DNA of 64,000 nt, taken from assembly GCF_023920705.1 (NCBI RefSeq), contig NZ_CP094657.1, forward strand, positions 3,906,001-3,970,000. The letters run 5' to 3'. The notes under the pieces were generated by a model. The model was not told the DNA's origin. It saw only the letters and a program-made list of their open reading frames with translations, and did no database searches. Below, piece by piece: positions 39,661-50,543 of this stretch (its first letter is position 1; every line of letters starts with the position of its first letter). Source of the DNA: Acinetobacter sp. XS-4. GTDB lineage: Bacteria; Pseudomonadota; Gammaproteobacteria; Pseudomonadales; Moraxellaceae. The translations under genes and the position numbers were made by a program.

Positions 39661-41466
39661 TTATTTTAAATTAATTTGATAAATTGCCGTACTACCACTC
39701 ACTTCATTACCTACTACTAATAATGGCTGACCATTTGGCGAATTTTTTGCCGAAATGAAGATTAAACCCTCTGGGCCTAAGTCACCTTGTTTTGCCATGT
39801 CAGTTTCTTTGAAATTTCTAGTCGTAAAATATTCAACAAACTGCGGCTTTTGCGGATTAGTAATATCATAGACCATAATACCGCTTACTCGCTCTAATCC
39901 AATAAAAGCATATGTTTTCTTACCAATGGTCCCAACAGTAACACCTTCTGGTTCTGGTCCCTTGCCCGTACTGCGACTATCAAATGTCACTTCCTCATGA
40001 TCACTATTAAAATAATCTGGGAATAGCTCAGCAATTTTACGTTCAAATTCGCTACCAGAGTCCCAAACTAACTGCCCTTTAGTATTCCATATACTAAATG
40101 AGCGCCCACCATAAGCATAAAGCTTGTCATAAGTTAGATAACCATCAGCATCTAATTTAGGTGAGCCATCATTATTAGTCTGGTAGCCTTTGGTCCAAGT
40201 GACTTTTAAACGGCCTAACTGATTATCTTCACGGCAACCAGCAGCATCAGTTGCCGTTGCACCACAATAGCCAAAAATCGCTGGATTCAAACGTGCGCCT
40301 TTTACACCTGCTACAATTTTTTGCAGATGTGCAGGATAATCTCCGTCTGCATTAAATCCTTTTTTCTTGAATAAATCTTTTACACGAATTTCTTCAGCAA
40401 AACCTTTAGTGATATCACCTGCAAAATAGGTATCCTCATCTGATAGCCATTCACGTGCATCACCCTCATTGGCAGTTACCAAATAAGTCTGGCCATTAGC
40501 CATATAATGCGAGATTGAATCTGGTTGATACATGCCCACCAGACCTGACCATGGCTGAATATTAATTTTACCAGTTGGATTACCTTTGCTATCTTGTGGA
40601 CCATCACGATCACTAACATCTAATGCATTTGCCGCAATGCCATAATCCTTATAACCCAAAGGATAAAGCTCAATCACTTTTTGTTGAGTTAAATCAATTT
40701 GCGCCAATGCATTATTTTCTTGTAATGTGACCCAAGCAGTTTTGCTATCATCCGAAATAGTAATATATTCGGGTTCTAAGTCTTGTGCGACAGTCGCATT
40801 TGGTCCAAAAATACGGATACCCTTTTCTAGCAATGCTGCCTTTTGATTATTCCATGCTTTAAAATCAGCAATAACTGCTTTTGGCTGCTGAATATTACTC
40901 ACATCAATAATACTCACTGAACCTTCAGGATCGACAGAATAATCATCATTAGGCTCAGCTTCATTTGCGACCAAAACTTTCTGACCATCTGGTGTAAAAG
41001 TCAACATATCCGGCAGAGCACCAACTTCAACCTTACTAATAAAGCTAAGATCACTGGCTTTAAAAAATACAACAATCCCCGGATCAGTTTTGACTTTTGC
41101 TTGTACAGCTAAAGCTACAATCCCATTATGTACTGAAACACTATTTACCTCTGAATCCGCTAAATATAGGCGAGCAGATAATTCTTTAATATGGACGGGT
41201 TTCTCAGGTTTAGAAGCATCTAAGATATCAACCAAACCTTTTTGTGCATTTACTACAAATAAGCGTTTACTTTGTGGATCATAAGCAGGAATTTCCGCTG
41301 CACTTTCAATAAAAATACCTGTTTCATAACGTCCCAGTAAACTTAACTGAATACTATTTGGAGTGATTTCGGTTTCTGGTTGGCTTACGGTATTGTCACT
41401 ATCATTACAAGCACTTATCCCCACTGATAAAATTGCAACGAGCAATGCTGTAAACTTAAATTTCAT
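39661..41466 (-). CDS. Choice-of-anchor I lipoprotein, beta-propeller
   Basis: A lipoprotein signal (MKFKFTALLVAILSVGISAC, lipid-carrying C20) precedes a roughly 580-residue WD40/YVTN-like propeller. Motifs such as GRYETGIFIESAAEIPAYDPQ and TANEGDAREW match the choice-of-anchor I family found beside alkaline phosphatases and surface-layer proteins. I prefer the ATG at 41466, which is preceded by a GGAT and begins the lipoprotein signal, over the in-frame ATG at 41478. The enzymatic role is unknown. Confidence 0.82.
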   Translation of the reverse strand: MKFKFTALLVAILSVGISACNDSDNTVSQPETEITPNSIQLSLLGRYETGIFIESAAEIPAYDPQSKRLFVVNAQKGLVDILDASKPEKPVHIKELSARLYLADSEVNSVSVHNGIVALAVQAKVKTDPGIVVFFKASDLSFISKVEVGALPDMLTFTPDGQKVLVANEAEPNDDYSVDPEGSVSIIDVSNIQQPKAVIADFKAWNNQKAALLEKGIRIFGPNATVAQDLEPEYITISDDSKTAWVTLQENNALAQIDLTQQKVIELYPLGYKDYGIAANALDVSDRDGPQDSKGNPTGKINIQPWSGLVGMYQPDSISHYMANGQTYLVTANEGDAREWLSDEDTYFAGDITKGFAEEIRVKDLFKKKGFNADGDYPAHLQKIVAGVKGARLNPAIFGYCGATATDAAGCREDNQLGRLKVTWTKGYQTNNDGSPKLDADGYLTYDKLYAYGGRSFSIWNTKGQLVWDSGSEFERKIAELFPDYFNSDHEEVTFDSRSTGKGPEPEGVTVGTIGKKTYAFIGLERVSGIMVYDITNPQKPQFVEYFTTRNFKETDMAKQGDLGPEGLIFISAKNSPNGQPLLVVGNEVSGSTAIYQINLK

Positions 41467-41629
41467 TTTAATATCCATAGCTTATTTTGAATTGATTAAT
41501 TTATAAGCACACCATTTAATTCTGATGACATTTTCATGTGAATTTCACCATAATAGGCTTCTTATTAGTTTTGCTTCTTTTAGCTCCAATTTGTTTTACA
41601 CTAGACCAAAACGTTAACTTTCAAATGTT

Positions 41630-43021
41630 ATGAATGCCACGCCGACTCACCAAGCCTTGCAACCTGAATATCGCTTACTCGTTCTTTTGGTTTCCATTGG
41701 CTTTTTTATGCAGGCTTTGGATACAACGATTGTAAATACTGCTATTCCTGCAATGGCTCACCATCTAAATGAAAATCCTTTGCGCATGCACAGCGTAGTA
41801 GTGGCCTATGTCTTATCAGTAGCGGCTTGCATTCCTTTAAGTGGATGGTTAGCAGACCGCTTTGGTGTTAGAAATATTTTCTTATCGGCAATCGTTATTT
41901 TTACTTTAGCCTCTTTAGGTTGTGGTCTTTCTCAGAGTCTCAATGAGCTCTTATTTTTCCGAGTCATCCAAGGCGTAGGCGGAGCTTTACTACTTCCTGT
42001 TGGCCGACTATCACTTTTAAGAATTATTCCCCGAACTCAGTTTTTAGCTGCAATGAGCTTAATGAGTCTTGCAGGTTTACTCGGGCCGTTGGCTGGTCCA
42101 ACTTTAGGTGGCTGGTTAGTTGAAGTTGCAACCTGGCACTGGATTTTCCTGATTAATATTCCCATGGGTATCTTAGGCATATTAATGACATTAAAAGTCA
42201 TGCCTAATTTAAAAGAGCCTTCAGTCAAAACATTTGATTTAGGTGGTTTCATCTTGTTAGTGGTGGCCATGATTGGCTGGTCTTTGGGTATTGAACATTT
42301 AGCCTCACCTGAATATTCAAAATGGTTCAGCATTTCGTTATTAGTGGTCGGCATAATCGCAACACTTTGGTATGCCTATCATTCTCATACTCATCAAAAT
42401 GCGTTGTTCCGCAGCCGTCTTTTTAGAAACAAAATTTATGCGATTGGTATTTTAGGTAATTTCTTTGCCCGCTTTGGTGGTAATGCCTTACCTTTTGTTT
42501 TACCACTCATGCTACAGGTGGCTTTTGGCTTTGAACCTTTCATAGCAGGTTTAATGATGATCCCATTAGTCTTAGGATCGTTATTTTCAAAACCAATTGT
42601 CAGACCTATTATTCAAAAAATTGGCTATCGACGTTTTTTACTCATCAACACAACACTGGTCGGGCTATGTATTGCCTCTTTCGCCATCATGACAGTCGAC
42701 ACTCCAACTTGGTTTAGAGCCTTGCACTTTTTCTTATTCGGCACATTAAACTCATTACAATTTGTTGGCATGAACACATTGACCTTAAAAGATCTACCTC
42801 AACAAGATGCGAGTAGCGGCAATAGCTTTTTATCGATGATCATGATGCTATCAATGAGTATTGGCGTGGCACTGGCAGGTACACTCATTAATGTATTCAC
42901 CAGCTATTATGGTGCAGCTCATGTGACTACAGCATTCCATGTCACTTTAATTTGTCTCGGCTGTATCAATGTAATTGCGGCTCTTATTTTCTGGCAAATT
43001 CCAAAAAATACCCCCGTATAA
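41630..43021 (+). CDS. MFS multidrug transporter, DHA2 family (MdtD/EmrB-like)
   Basis: This 463-residue membrane protein has about 14 predicted helices. The DHA2 helix 1 motif LDTTIVNTAIPAM (30-42), loop motif GWLADRFGVRN (72-82) and the antiporter motif C region (LAGLLGPLAGPTLGGWL, about 145-161) are all present. It resembles MdtD. No membrane-fusion partner is adjacent, so it is not a complete tripartite efflux system. The exported compound is unknown. Confidence 0.85.
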   Translation: MNATPTHQALQPEYRLLVLLVSIGFFMQALDTTIVNTAIPAMAHHLNENPLRMHSVVVAYVLSVAACIPLSGWLADRFGVRNIFLSAIVIFTLASLGCGLSQSLNELLFFRVIQGVGGALLLPVGRLSLLRIIPRTQFLAAMSLMSLAGLLGPLAGPTLGGWLVEVATWHWIFLINIPMGILGILMTLKVMPNLKEPSVKTFDLGGFILLVVAMIGWSLGIEHLASPEYSKWFSISLLVVGIIATLWYAYHSHTHQNALFRSRLFRNKIYAIGILGNFFARFGGNALPFVLPLMLQVAFGFEPFIAGLMMIPLVLGSLFSKPIVRPIIQKIGYRRFLLINTTLVGLCIASFAIMTVDTPTWFRALHFFLFGTLNSLQFVGMNTLTLKDLPQQDASSGNSFLSMIMMLSMSIGVALAGTLINVFTSYYGAAHVTTAFHVTLICLGCINVIAALIFWQIPKNTPV

Positions 43022-43098
43022 GCCGTTGCATTTTTAGCGTGGTTTCTGACTCCTGAATCACGCTATGATGTCGGCTTCATATTTTTAATGAGTTTTGC

Positions 43099-43857
43099 AT
43101 GACCAAACTGGCTAAAACCTTTTCCACAGCACGGTACAATACCTTAATCGGAATTGGCTTAACATGTGTTATGGGATTCCTAGCTTATTTTGGTCTGTTC
43201 TATCAACAAAAAGCCGTTGCGCAAGATTATCCAGTTCAAGGATTCGATGTTTCTCACCATCAAGGTGATATCGACTGGAAAAAAATATCACCAGAAAAGT
43301 TTCAATTCGTTTATTTAAAAGCGACTGAAGGTGGCAATTACAAAGATTCAAAATTTCAAGAAAACTGGCTCAAAGCCCGCGAACATGGGCTTCATGTAGG
43401 GGCTTATCATTTTTACCGTTTATGTCGTGATGGTAAAACGCAAGCAGATAACTTTATTGCGACTGTGCCTAAAAAATCAGATGCCCTTCCACCCGTTATT
43501 GATCTGGAATATGACGGCAATTGTATTAATGCACATACCAAAGAACAATTACTTAAAGAAATAGGCATCATGCATGATCGCTTAAAACAGCATTATGGCA
43601 AACAGCCTATCTTTTATATTTCTAAAACTTTTTACCACATTGTGTTAATCGGTAGTTTTCCCAATACACCACTTTGGGTTCGTGATTATGAAGGTAAACC
43701 TGAACTTAAAGACAAGAGAAAATGGCTCTTCTGGCAGCATAGTAATCAGGGTAAAATTGAAGGGATGACAAAGCCCGTAGACTTAAATGTTTATGAGGGT
43801 TCAGTCAAAGAATGGCACCAATTCTTACAGCTGCAAGGCATCGTGAAAGCACAATAA
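43099..43857 (+). CDS. GH25 family lysozyme (muramidase)
   Basis: This is a 252-residue, membrane-anchored or secreted glycoside hydrolase family 25 protein. An N-terminal hydrophobic segment (about residues 14-37) exports it. The GH25 domain has the acidic residues at D50 ([10 protein letters not shown]) and D135/E137 (VIDLEYDG), the latter being the catalytic pair. It probably cleaves muramic acid-N-acetylglucosamine bonds. It ends 1 bp before dinB, suggesting cotranscription. It could be a cell-wall remodelling enzyme; there is no phage context. Confidence 0.88.
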   Translation: MTKLAKTFSTARYNTLIGIGLTCVMGFLAYFGLFYQQKAVAQDYPVQGFDVSHHQGDIDWKKISPEKFQFVYLKATEGGNYKDSKFQENWLKAREHGLHVGAYHFYRLCRDGKTQADNFIATVPKKSDALPPVIDLEYDGNCINAHTKEQLLKEIGIMHDRLKQHYGKQPIFYISKTFYHIVLIGSFPNTPLWVRDYEGKPELKDKRKWLFWQHSNQGKIEGMTKPVDLNVYEGSVKEWHQFLQLQGIVKAQ

Positions 43858-43858
43858 T

Positions 43859-44914
43859 ATGCGCAAAATCATTCATATCGATATGGATGCCTTTTATGCA
43901 TCAGTCGAATTGCGAGAGCGTCCTGATCTAAAGCATCTCCCTGTGGTTATTTCTTCGCATCATCCGCGAGCTGTGATTGCTGCTGCATCTTATCCTGCCC
44001 GCGAATTTGGTTTACGCTCAGCCATGTCGATGACTCAGGCAAGAAAATTATGCCCTCAAGTGGTTATTATTGAGCCAAATTTTGAAAAATATCGTACAGT
44101 CTCCGCTCAAATTCACTCTATTTTTCAGCAATATACTCTGCTTATTGAACCTTTATCTTTAGATGAAGCTTATTTAGATGTCACTGAAAACCTAAAACAG
44201 ATTGCGAGTGCAACCGAAGTTGCCATGCACATTCGGGAAGATATTTTTCGGTTAACTGGACTGACTGCATCCGCAGGTGTAGCCCCTAATAAATTTTTAG
44301 CAAAAATTGCTTCGGACTGGAACAAGCCTAATGGTTTATGTGTAATCAAACCTTCGCAGGTTGCCAATTTCATTCAAGACCTTCCACTTAAAAAAATTCC
44401 TGGCGTCGGCAAAGTCACTCAGGAAAAATTACAGCAGCTTCAATTACATACTTTGGGCGATTTACAGAAAATTGAAGAGGCTGTTTTAGTTCACCACTTT
44501 GGTAAATATGGACAACAACTCTACCTATATGCGCAGGGAGTTGATCATAGACCTGTTCAAGCTGAAAGAGCTCGCCAACAAATTTCGAAAGAGACAACTT
44601 TCGATAGTGACTTTACCTTGGTTCAATGTCAGCCTTATTGGCAGGGATTAGCCGAAAAAGTATGGCAAAGCTTAGAGAAAAAACAGCTCAATGCGCGTGG
44701 TGTGAATATCAAACTTAAACTCAAGAATTTTCAAACATTACAACATAGTAAAAGCTTTAAAAGACCCATCCAGTCGTTACAAGACTTAATCCAAGTTTTA
44801 TTTTTATTATTAAATGAAATGCAGATTCCCGAACATTTCCAGTTTCGTTTAATTGGTATAGGAGTTTATCAATTACAGACTCAAGCGGATGACTTCCAAC
44901 TTAACCTTTGGTGA
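43859..44914 (+). CDS. dinB: DNA polymerase IV (Y family)
   Basis: DinB is an error-prone translesion polymerase. Metal-binding residues are D8/D10 in [12 protein letters not shown] and D102/E103 in SLDEAYLDV. The helix-hairpin-helix region ([13 protein letters not shown]) lies near residue 178. The C-terminal QLNLW is a beta-clamp binding motif. The length of 351 is standard. I see no LexA-type box upstream, which fits the lack of a canonical LexA in Acinetobacter; UmuD-type control is possible. Confidence 0.95.
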   Translation: MRKIIHIDMDAFYASVELRERPDLKHLPVVISSHHPRAVIAAASYPAREFGLRSAMSMTQARKLCPQVVIIEPNFEKYRTVSAQIHSIFQQYTLLIEPLSLDEAYLDVTENLKQIASATEVAMHIREDIFRLTGLTASAGVAPNKFLAKIASDWNKPNGLCVIKPSQVANFIQDLPLKKIPGVGKVTQEKLQQLQLHTLGDLQKIEEAVLVHHFGKYGQQLYLYAQGVDHRPVQAERARQQISKETTFDSDFTLVQCQPYWQGLAEKVWQSLEKKQLNARGVNIKLKLKNFQTLQHSKSFKRPIQSLQDLIQVLFLLLNEMQIPEHFQFRLIGIGVYQLQTQADDFQLNLW

Positions 44915-45229
44915 TTGTCTAATTTTTACCCAAAAGAGCAACTTTTAAACAAAAGCTATTCCCTTTTACTCCAAGTTTAGAGTAACCTAATCAGCGCATA
45001 TTCATTACCCATGTATTTGCAACATGCCAAAAGCAACCTTTACTTTCGGCATATCGTCCTGTGATTGGCGTGACGACCAAATCCGAATATTACAGGGCCC
45101 ATCTGATACATGGCTTTGACATCCCTTCATCACAATAATCTACTGAAATTCCGTTCTACTTGCTTGCACCCTCATAGCAACTCTTCATAAAATCAATACT
45201 ATTAAATAAAGCCACTCTAGAGCATTTTT
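44915..45229. other. Spacer between dinB and the RidA-like gene
   Basis: This is 315 bp. The central part (about 45005-45130) is richer in G+C than its flanks and holds a 41-codon minus-strand open frame. No terminator for dinB is obvious. Confidence 0.5.
45005..45130 (-). other. GC-richer islet with a 41-codon open frame, possible repeat or small gene
   Basis: A minus-strand ATG at 45130 opens a frame (MKGCQSHVSDGPCNIRIW…) that stops at 45005. No well-placed Shine-Dalgarno is present. The inner CGTC…GACG arms could form a hairpin. It may be an interspersed repeat or decayed gene rather than a real CDS. Confidence 0.25.
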
Positions 45230-45583
45230 ATGACGGTAAAGCGTTTACACGTGACTTCACGCTACTGCGAAGTTGCGATTTCAGGTAATTTAGTACACTT
45301 AGCTGGACAACTCGCAGATGATACGAGCGTAGATGTTACAGCACAGACTCAACAAACTTTAGATAATATTGACCGTCTATTGGCAGAAGCTGGAACTGAT
45401 AAAACCCATATTCTTTCTGTTATGATTTTTCTAAAAGATATCGACAAAGATTATGCAGCAATGAACGCAGTTTGGGATGCATGGATTAGTGAAGGACATC
45501 CACCAGCACGTACTTGTGTCGAATCTAAACTTTATGCGCCAGATGTGCTTGTAGAAATGACGGTTGTTGCAGTACTTCCATAA
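45230..45583 (+). CDS. RidA/YjgF-family protein
   Basis: This 117-residue trimeric reactive-intermediate deaminase family member has the family's conserved core with PPARTCVESKLYAPDVLVEMTVVA (split here at the Ser; the arginine in PPAR is the substrate-carboxylate ligand). RidA proteins hydrolyse reactive enamines/imines. The N-terminus (RLHVTSRYCEVAISGNLVHLAGQLADD) resembles Rid subfamilies beyond RidA itself, so substrate identity is open. A terminator follows. Confidence 0.86.
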   Translation: MTVKRLHVTSRYCEVAISGNLVHLAGQLADDTSVDVTAQTQQTLDNIDRLLAEAGTDKTHILSVMIFLKDIDKDYAAMNAVWDAWISEGHPPARTCVESKLYAPDVLVEMTVVAVLP

Positions 45584-45607
45584 TTTTTATAAATATAAAA
45601 CGGCATT

Positions 45608-45647
45608 AAATTGAGCAATATTTCTAATTATATTGCTCAATTTTTTT
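45608..45647. terminator. Terminator after the RidA-like gene
   Basis: AAATTGAGCAATA-N8-TATTGCTCAATTT is a perfect 13-bp stem with a following T run, 25 bp after the stop. Confidence 0.88.
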
Positions 45648-45730
45648 GTGGGTTTAAAATTTTTAATGTCAGCATGTTATTTAGGTCTTCTTTAATGAGT
45701 TCTCCGATCAATTGCTATAGTCTCTAATTT

Positions 45731-46231
45731 TTAAGACTTCACAAAAGCATTTGACATTCTTTCTAATTGCGGCGTTGCATGTAAAGTTGCCATCTCTGTT
45801 TCTGGAGTCAATAAGTCCCTTCTTAGATCGTGATAATCAGGCACTTCACTGTAATGCAGTACACGATAGCCAGCCAGTTGTAATAGACGACGTTCATATT
45901 GTTGATGAGCTCGGCGTAAACCACTTTCTCCAAGAACAACCACTACAACAACCTGATAATTTTGATCAAGTACAACAAAATCAGCCGCCATATTTTGATA
46001 TTTTCGACGTGTATGCGCATATTTTGTAGTTAATAGTGCATCAAACGATACATGTGCCAACACAGTAAATTTAGGTAAAACTGTTTGTAGTCTGGTTAAT
46101 GTCATTTGCTCATGACTGGTTAAGACTGCACGGCGTTTCAAGGCACTATCATGTTGATGCCTTCGTGAAAGACTTTTCACTGCCATCACAACAGCCAGAA
46201 ATAATAATAAGATCGTGATTAAATAGTACAT
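45731..46231 (-). CDS. DUF2726 domain membrane-anchored protein
   Basis: The 166-residue protein starts with one transmembrane helix (residues 1-17) and a basic stretch (KSLSRRHQHDSALKRR). The rest is a DUF2726 domain, with ADFVVLDQNYQVVVVVVLGE near residues 83-102 and CTERM-like YRVLHYSEVPD; this fold is related to restriction-endonuclease-like nucleases (compare topoisomerase C-terminal fusions). The usual catalytic lysine of the D-ExK type is not obvious, so it may be inactive. Confidence 0.8.
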   Translation of the reverse strand: MYYLITILLLFLAVVMAVKSLSRRHQHDSALKRRAVLTSHEQMTLTRLQTVLPKFTVLAHVSFDALLTTKYAHTRRKYQNMAADFVVLDQNYQVVVVVVLGESGLRRAHQQYERRLLQLAGYRVLHYSEVPDYHDLRRDLLTPETEMATLHATPQLERMSNAFVKS

Positions 46232-46545
46232 GGGTCCAATCCTTTAGGTTTTTTATAATGATTTTGCTAGATCACACTTTGTTTTAATTGATAACGACAC
46301 AGCCGTTTTTTAAAAGGTTCACTTAGTAATTTCACTTGTAGTTATCAAGCTTGGCTTAAATTTAGCCACCCTCACATTATTTATAATCATAGACTCTACA
46401 ACAATCAAGTGCAGCTCGTCAGATTTTTGCTATTTATCATTATTCGTTACGTTTTTTGTACTTTTAATCTGCAAAAATCTCACTATATGATTTAAACAGA
46501 CACTTTAAAAACAAAACAGGCTCTGTTTAAGAGCCTGTTTTATCA
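46232..46545. other. Spacer upstream of the DUF2726 gene
   Basis: This is 314 bp with the DUF2726 promoter and the ygiQ terminator. A 10-bp inverted repeat, AGATTTTTGC (46421-46430) and GCAAAAATCT (46471-46480), has a 40-bp spacer. No gene is seen. Confidence 0.5.
46513..46541 (-). terminator. Terminator after ygiQ
   Basis: AAAACAGGCTC-N7-GAGCCTGTTTT lies 5 bp beyond the ygiQ stop. Confidence 0.88.
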
Positions 46546-48927
46546 CTATCCACGAACTTTGCTTTTAGGTTTACTTTTTCCACCAAATGGTCTTTTCTCA
46601 CCTGTTTCACGAGGAGGCAAGCCTGTATGTTGGGTTAGAACCTGTCCTTTTTGTGGACGTTTTTGTCCTGCTACTGAACGAGATTGCCCTTGACCACGTT
46701 TTGCTGAATCACCCGCGACAGAAGAGTTCTTCTTACGTGCGGACTTATATTCACCATCAGCAGTACCTTGTGGCTGATAGGTCGGGATCAAGTGCTGCTT
46801 TGAATTACCAATTAAATCGGCACGGCCCATTTCTTTTAAAGCCTCACGAAGTAATGGCCAGTTGTTTGGATCATGGTAACGTAAGAATGCTTTATGCAAA
46901 CGACGACGCTTGTCACCTTTTACAATATCAACCTTTTCAGTATAGCGAGCTACTTTAGCAAGCGGGTTTTTGCCCGAATAATACATGGTCGTTGCGGTTG
47001 CCATTGGCGATGGATAGAACGTCTGTACCTGATCGGCACGGAAACCATTTTTCTTAAGCCAAATTGCAAGGTGCATCATGTCATAATCTGAAGTACCCGG
47101 ATGTGCTGCAATAAAGTAAGGAATTAGGTATTGCTCTTTTCCTGCTTCTTTACTGAAACGGTCAAACATTTGCTTGAAACGATCATACGTACCAATACCC
47201 GGCTTCATCATCTTAGATAAAGGACCATTTTCAGTATGTTCTGGCGCAATTTTTAAATAACCACCAACGTGATGTTGTACCAACTCTTTCACATATTCAG
47301 GGTTCAATACCGCAAGGTCATAACGCAAACCCGAACCGATCAGAATCTTCTTCACACCTTTAATCGCACGTGCTTTACGATAAAGCTGCACTAAAGGTGC
47401 ATGATCGGTATGCAAGTTCTGACAAACGCCCGGATATACACAAGAAGGTTTACGACAGTTCTTCTCAATTTCAGGGTCTTTACAGTGCAAACGGTACATG
47501 TTTGCTGTTGGACCGCCTAAGTCTGAGATAATTCCAGTGAAGTTTGGTGCCGTGTCACGAATTTTCTCAATCTCACGTAAAATTGATTCTTCAGAACGGT
47601 TTTGAATAATACGACCTTCATGTTCTGTAATCGAACAAAAAGTACAACCGCCAAAGCAACCACGCATAATATTGACCGAGAATTTGATCATATCAAATGC
47701 AGGGAAACGCGCATCGCCATATGTAGGATGCGGTAACCGTACATATGGAAGATCAAATACATAGTCCATTTCCTCAGTGGTTAGAGGAATTGGTGGAGGA
47801 TTGATCCAGACATCACGCTCACCATGACGTTGAACGAGTGCACGTGCATTACCCGGATTAGTCTCAAGATGCAAAATACGGTTTGCATGCGCGTAAAGCA
47901 CTTGATCATTTGCCACTTCTTCAAAAGAAGGTAAACGAATTACCGCTAACTCTCGTGGTGGCAACTTGTGTTTAATTGCTTTTGACGGTGCCGGCTTTAA
48001 TTGAACAATTTGAGTGTCGTCATCTAATTTGTCGCCTTCACGCACAATCGGATTTGCAACAAACTCTTTTTGGAAATCTTGATACTGAGCTAAAGAGTTA
48101 CCCTTTTCTTTTTCAACCTCACAGCCATCAATATCTTCAGTCATGACATATGGGTTAATGATTGGATCAACACGTCCAATGCTATCTACATCATTACTTG
48201 CAACTTCAACAAACTTTGCTTTTGATGCTTTGTTATGTTTATTAATAATAAATGCTGTACCACGAACATCTGTAATTTCGTGGATTTTTTCACCTTTAGC
48301 TAATCGGTGCATCACATCAATAATGGCACGCTCACCATTACCATACATGAGCAAATCGGCTTTTGAGTCCATCAAAATCGAACGACGGACTTTATCTGAC
48401 CAATAATCATAGTGGGCAATACGACGTAAACTACCTTCAATACCACCTAATAACACGGGTACGTCTGGAAATGCTTCACGACAACGTTGGCAATATACCG
48501 TTGCAGCACGGTCAGGACGTTTGTTCGGCTCATTGTTTGGAGAATAAGCATCATCAGAACGGATTTTACGATCTGCCGTATAACGGTTAATCATCGAATC
48601 CATATTACCTGCGGTTACACCCCAAGCAATTGTTGGCTTACCTAAAACGCGGAAGCTTTCAACATTGGTCCAGTCTGGCTGCGCAATAATTCCGACACGG
48701 AAACCTTGTGCTTCAAGCACACGTCCAATTACACCCGATACAAATGATGGATGGTCAATATAAGCATCGCCACAGACTAAAATAAAGTCACATGCATCCC
48801 AGCCGAGTTGGTCCATTTCTTCTCGTGACATCGGCAAAAATGGTGCGGGTTCAAAACACGACGCCCAATATTTGTCGTAATCAAACAGCGCTTTTGGCGC
48901 AGTCTGCATGGTGTAGGCAGTAGACAT
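46546..48927 (-). CDS. YgiQ-family radical SAM protein
   Basis: This is a 793-residue iron-sulfur protein. The radical SAM cluster CFGGCTFC (about residues 419-426) is preceded by an N-terminal YgiQ domain ([24 protein letters not shown]) and followed by a DUF3362-type region. The tail from about residue 735 is basic and Lys/Gly-rich, suggesting RNA or nucleic-acid contact. The family function is unknown, so the gene symbol is left out. It is a single gene ending at a strong terminator. Confidence 0.9.
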   Translation of the reverse strand: MSTAYTMQTAPKALFDYDKYWASCFEPAPFLPMSREEMDQLGWDACDFILVCGDAYIDHPSFVSGVIGRVLEAQGFRVGIIAQPDWTNVESFRVLGKPTIAWGVTAGNMDSMINRYTADRKIRSDDAYSPNNEPNKRPDRAATVYCQRCREAFPDVPVLLGGIEGSLRRIAHYDYWSDKVRRSILMDSKADLLMYGNGERAIIDVMHRLAKGEKIHEITDVRGTAFIINKHNKASKAKFVEVASNDVDSIGRVDPIINPYVMTEDIDGCEVEKEKGNSLAQYQDFQKEFVANPIVREGDKLDDDTQIVQLKPAPSKAIKHKLPPRELAVIRLPSFEEVANDQVLYAHANRILHLETNPGNARALVQRHGERDVWINPPPIPLTTEEMDYVFDLPYVRLPHPTYGDARFPAFDMIKFSVNIMRGCFGGCTFCSITEHEGRIIQNRSEESILREIEKIRDTAPNFTGIISDLGGPTANMYRLHCKDPEIEKNCRKPSCVYPGVCQNLHTDHAPLVQLYRKARAIKGVKKILIGSGLRYDLAVLNPEYVKELVQHHVGGYLKIAPEHTENGPLSKMMKPGIGTYDRFKQMFDRFSKEAGKEQYLIPYFIAAHPGTSDYDMMHLAIWLKKNGFRADQVQTFYPSPMATATTMYYSGKNPLAKVARYTEKVDIVKGDKRRRLHKAFLRYHDPNNWPLLREALKEMGRADLIGNSKQHLIPTYQPQGTADGEYKSARKKNSSVAGDSAKRGQGQSRSVAGQKRPQKGQVLTQHTGLPPRETGEKRPFGGKSKPKSKVRG

Positions 48928-49139
48928 GGCTTGCGAATCTCGGCTAGCAGATGGAGGAGAGACATCTAAAGATGAAAGCTGATCATTTTAACATGAATTT
49001 CATTCATTTTCCCTGTTTATAAAACATGCGAAAACAACAATATAGAAATTAATTTGATTAAACTTTGCTCAATATTTTATTCTTGGCATAAATACGGCGG
49101 AACAAAATCCGCCGCAGCTTTAATTTTTATTTATAAAAC

Positions 49140-50399
49140 TTAGAATAAAGCTTTTGGCAAACGAATCTGAATAATCTCATTATTATCAGCCAATTTTGCA
49201 TTACGTCCTGTAGATCCAGGGAAGTTATTATCATTGAAAACGGTAAGCGTTGTACCATTCTCAATAATCACATCTTCAATGGTTTCAAATGGGAAAGCAA
49301 AAACCTGTCCCGTACCAATATCCCCTGCTCTAGCTGTGCCATACAACATATTCGGATTAGCAATCTTAATTAAATCGACTAAATCTTCACGGCTTACTAG
49401 TTGGCCTGACTCATTTAATTTAATACGAATTAATTTTTTATAGCCGCCTAAATTATTCTGGGTCGCATCACGTTCAATAATGATCCCTTCTTTATCATTA
49501 AAGAGTTGGAAGTCACCAATATTGGTTGCCTTGCTGTCTAACTGGAACCAATAATATTTCCCTGTATACGCTTTTTTCTTCAGGTCAAATTGAGAAATCA
49601 GCAATTGTCTTTCTGTTTCTCGAATTGATTTAATTGGCTTTTCTATAAGCGGGTAAAGATACTGCCCATCTGGTGAAATTGCCATTCCTTCAAAACCACC
49701 ACTTTGCTGAACCAAAGGCTCTACAAAATTAATTTGTGCTTTATTAAACTGATTTTGTGGTGAACGTAATTCTTGAGTCGGGTTTAACGGATTTGGTAGA
49801 GCAATCGGTGCATCTAATAACACGCCATCTGCTGAAAAATGAAGTAAATAAGGCCCAAATTCATCGCCAATCCAATAAGTGCCATCACTAGTACGTTGCA
49901 TTGACTCTGGGTCAAAATCAGCACCCGTTAATAAACGCTCAGGCGTATTACCGTTCACGATATTAAATGAAATTAATTTGTTCGGATCACGTAGCTGGAT
50001 AAAGCTTTGCACAGTTACTTGACCCGTGCCTTTAGCTTGAGTTTTGAAATCAGGCTTTAATTTATAAATACGAAGTAGAAAGTCTGCTGAATTATCTTGA
50101 GTTCCGAAACCGTTATCAGCCATTGCCATATAACTGCCATCTTCATTTTTTAATGCAGCAGAAAAGCCTTGTACAGGTTGGCCTTTAAATGGAGGATAAA
50201 TTCCATTTGCACCTTTCACATATGCCCCAGAGTCTGGACCAGCTGCATAGGTTTCTACAGGTAACTTGGCAAAAGAAATTAAGGTTGGTTCAGTCAGGTT
50301 TTCAGTAGGTGAAGTTTGTTCTTGGTCGTTATCATCGTTACATGCCGTCAACCCTAAACTGGCACAGCACAATAATGCCACTAATGTTTTTTTGCTCAT
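49140..50399 (-). CDS. Esterase-like activity of phytase family lipoprotein
   Basis: A lipoprotein signal (MSKKTLVALLCCASLGLTAC, C20) is followed by a beta-propeller of about 400 residues. Segments such as NGFGTQDNSADFLLRIYKL, GADFDPESMQRTSDGTYWIGDEFGPYLL (split) and GFEGMAISPDGQYLYPLIE match this phytase-like/esterase-like family. The lipobox and acidic N-terminal spacer (NDDNDQEQ) resemble those of the choice-of-anchor I lipoprotein at 39661. Enzymatic activity has not been established for close relatives that I know. Confidence 0.84.
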   Translation of the reverse strand: MSKKTLVALLCCASLGLTACNDDNDQEQTSPTENLTEPTLISFAKLPVETYAAGPDSGAYVKGANGIYPPFKGQPVQGFSAALKNEDGSYMAMADNGFGTQDNSADFLLRIYKLKPDFKTQAKGTGQVTVQSFIQLRDPNKLISFNIVNGNTPERLLTGADFDPESMQRTSDGTYWIGDEFGPYLLHFSADGVLLDAPIALPNPLNPTQELRSPQNQFNKAQINFVEPLVQQSGGFEGMAISPDGQYLYPLIEKPIKSIRETERQLLISQFDLKKKAYTGKYYWFQLDSKATNIGDFQLFNDKEGIIIERDATQNNLGGYKKLIRIKLNESGQLVSREDLVDLIKIANPNMLYGTARAGDIGTGQVFAFPFETIEDVIIENGTTLTVFNDNNFPGSTGRNAKLADNNEIIQIRLPKALF

Positions 50400-50543
50400 A
50401 GTTTTATACGTTTGGTAAAAAAATTAAGCAAATTTAATCAAGCTTATATGAAGTTTTTACTTCAAAAAGATGAAATCTTTATGGCGAAAATATGACAAGC
50501 CCAACTGCTCAGTAGAAAATTAAACTTCTTGCTAAAAAACTGA

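Noticed and set aside
43099..43857. GH25 lysozyme as a prophage endolysin
   Set aside because: No phage structural, holin or integrase genes are near; neighbours are an MFS transporter and dinB.
49095..49114. CGGCGGA/TCCGCCG hairpin after the phytase-like lipoprotein gene as a terminator
   Set aside because: The stem is good, but no U tract follows on the minus strand, so I did not call it; it may still mark an RNA end.
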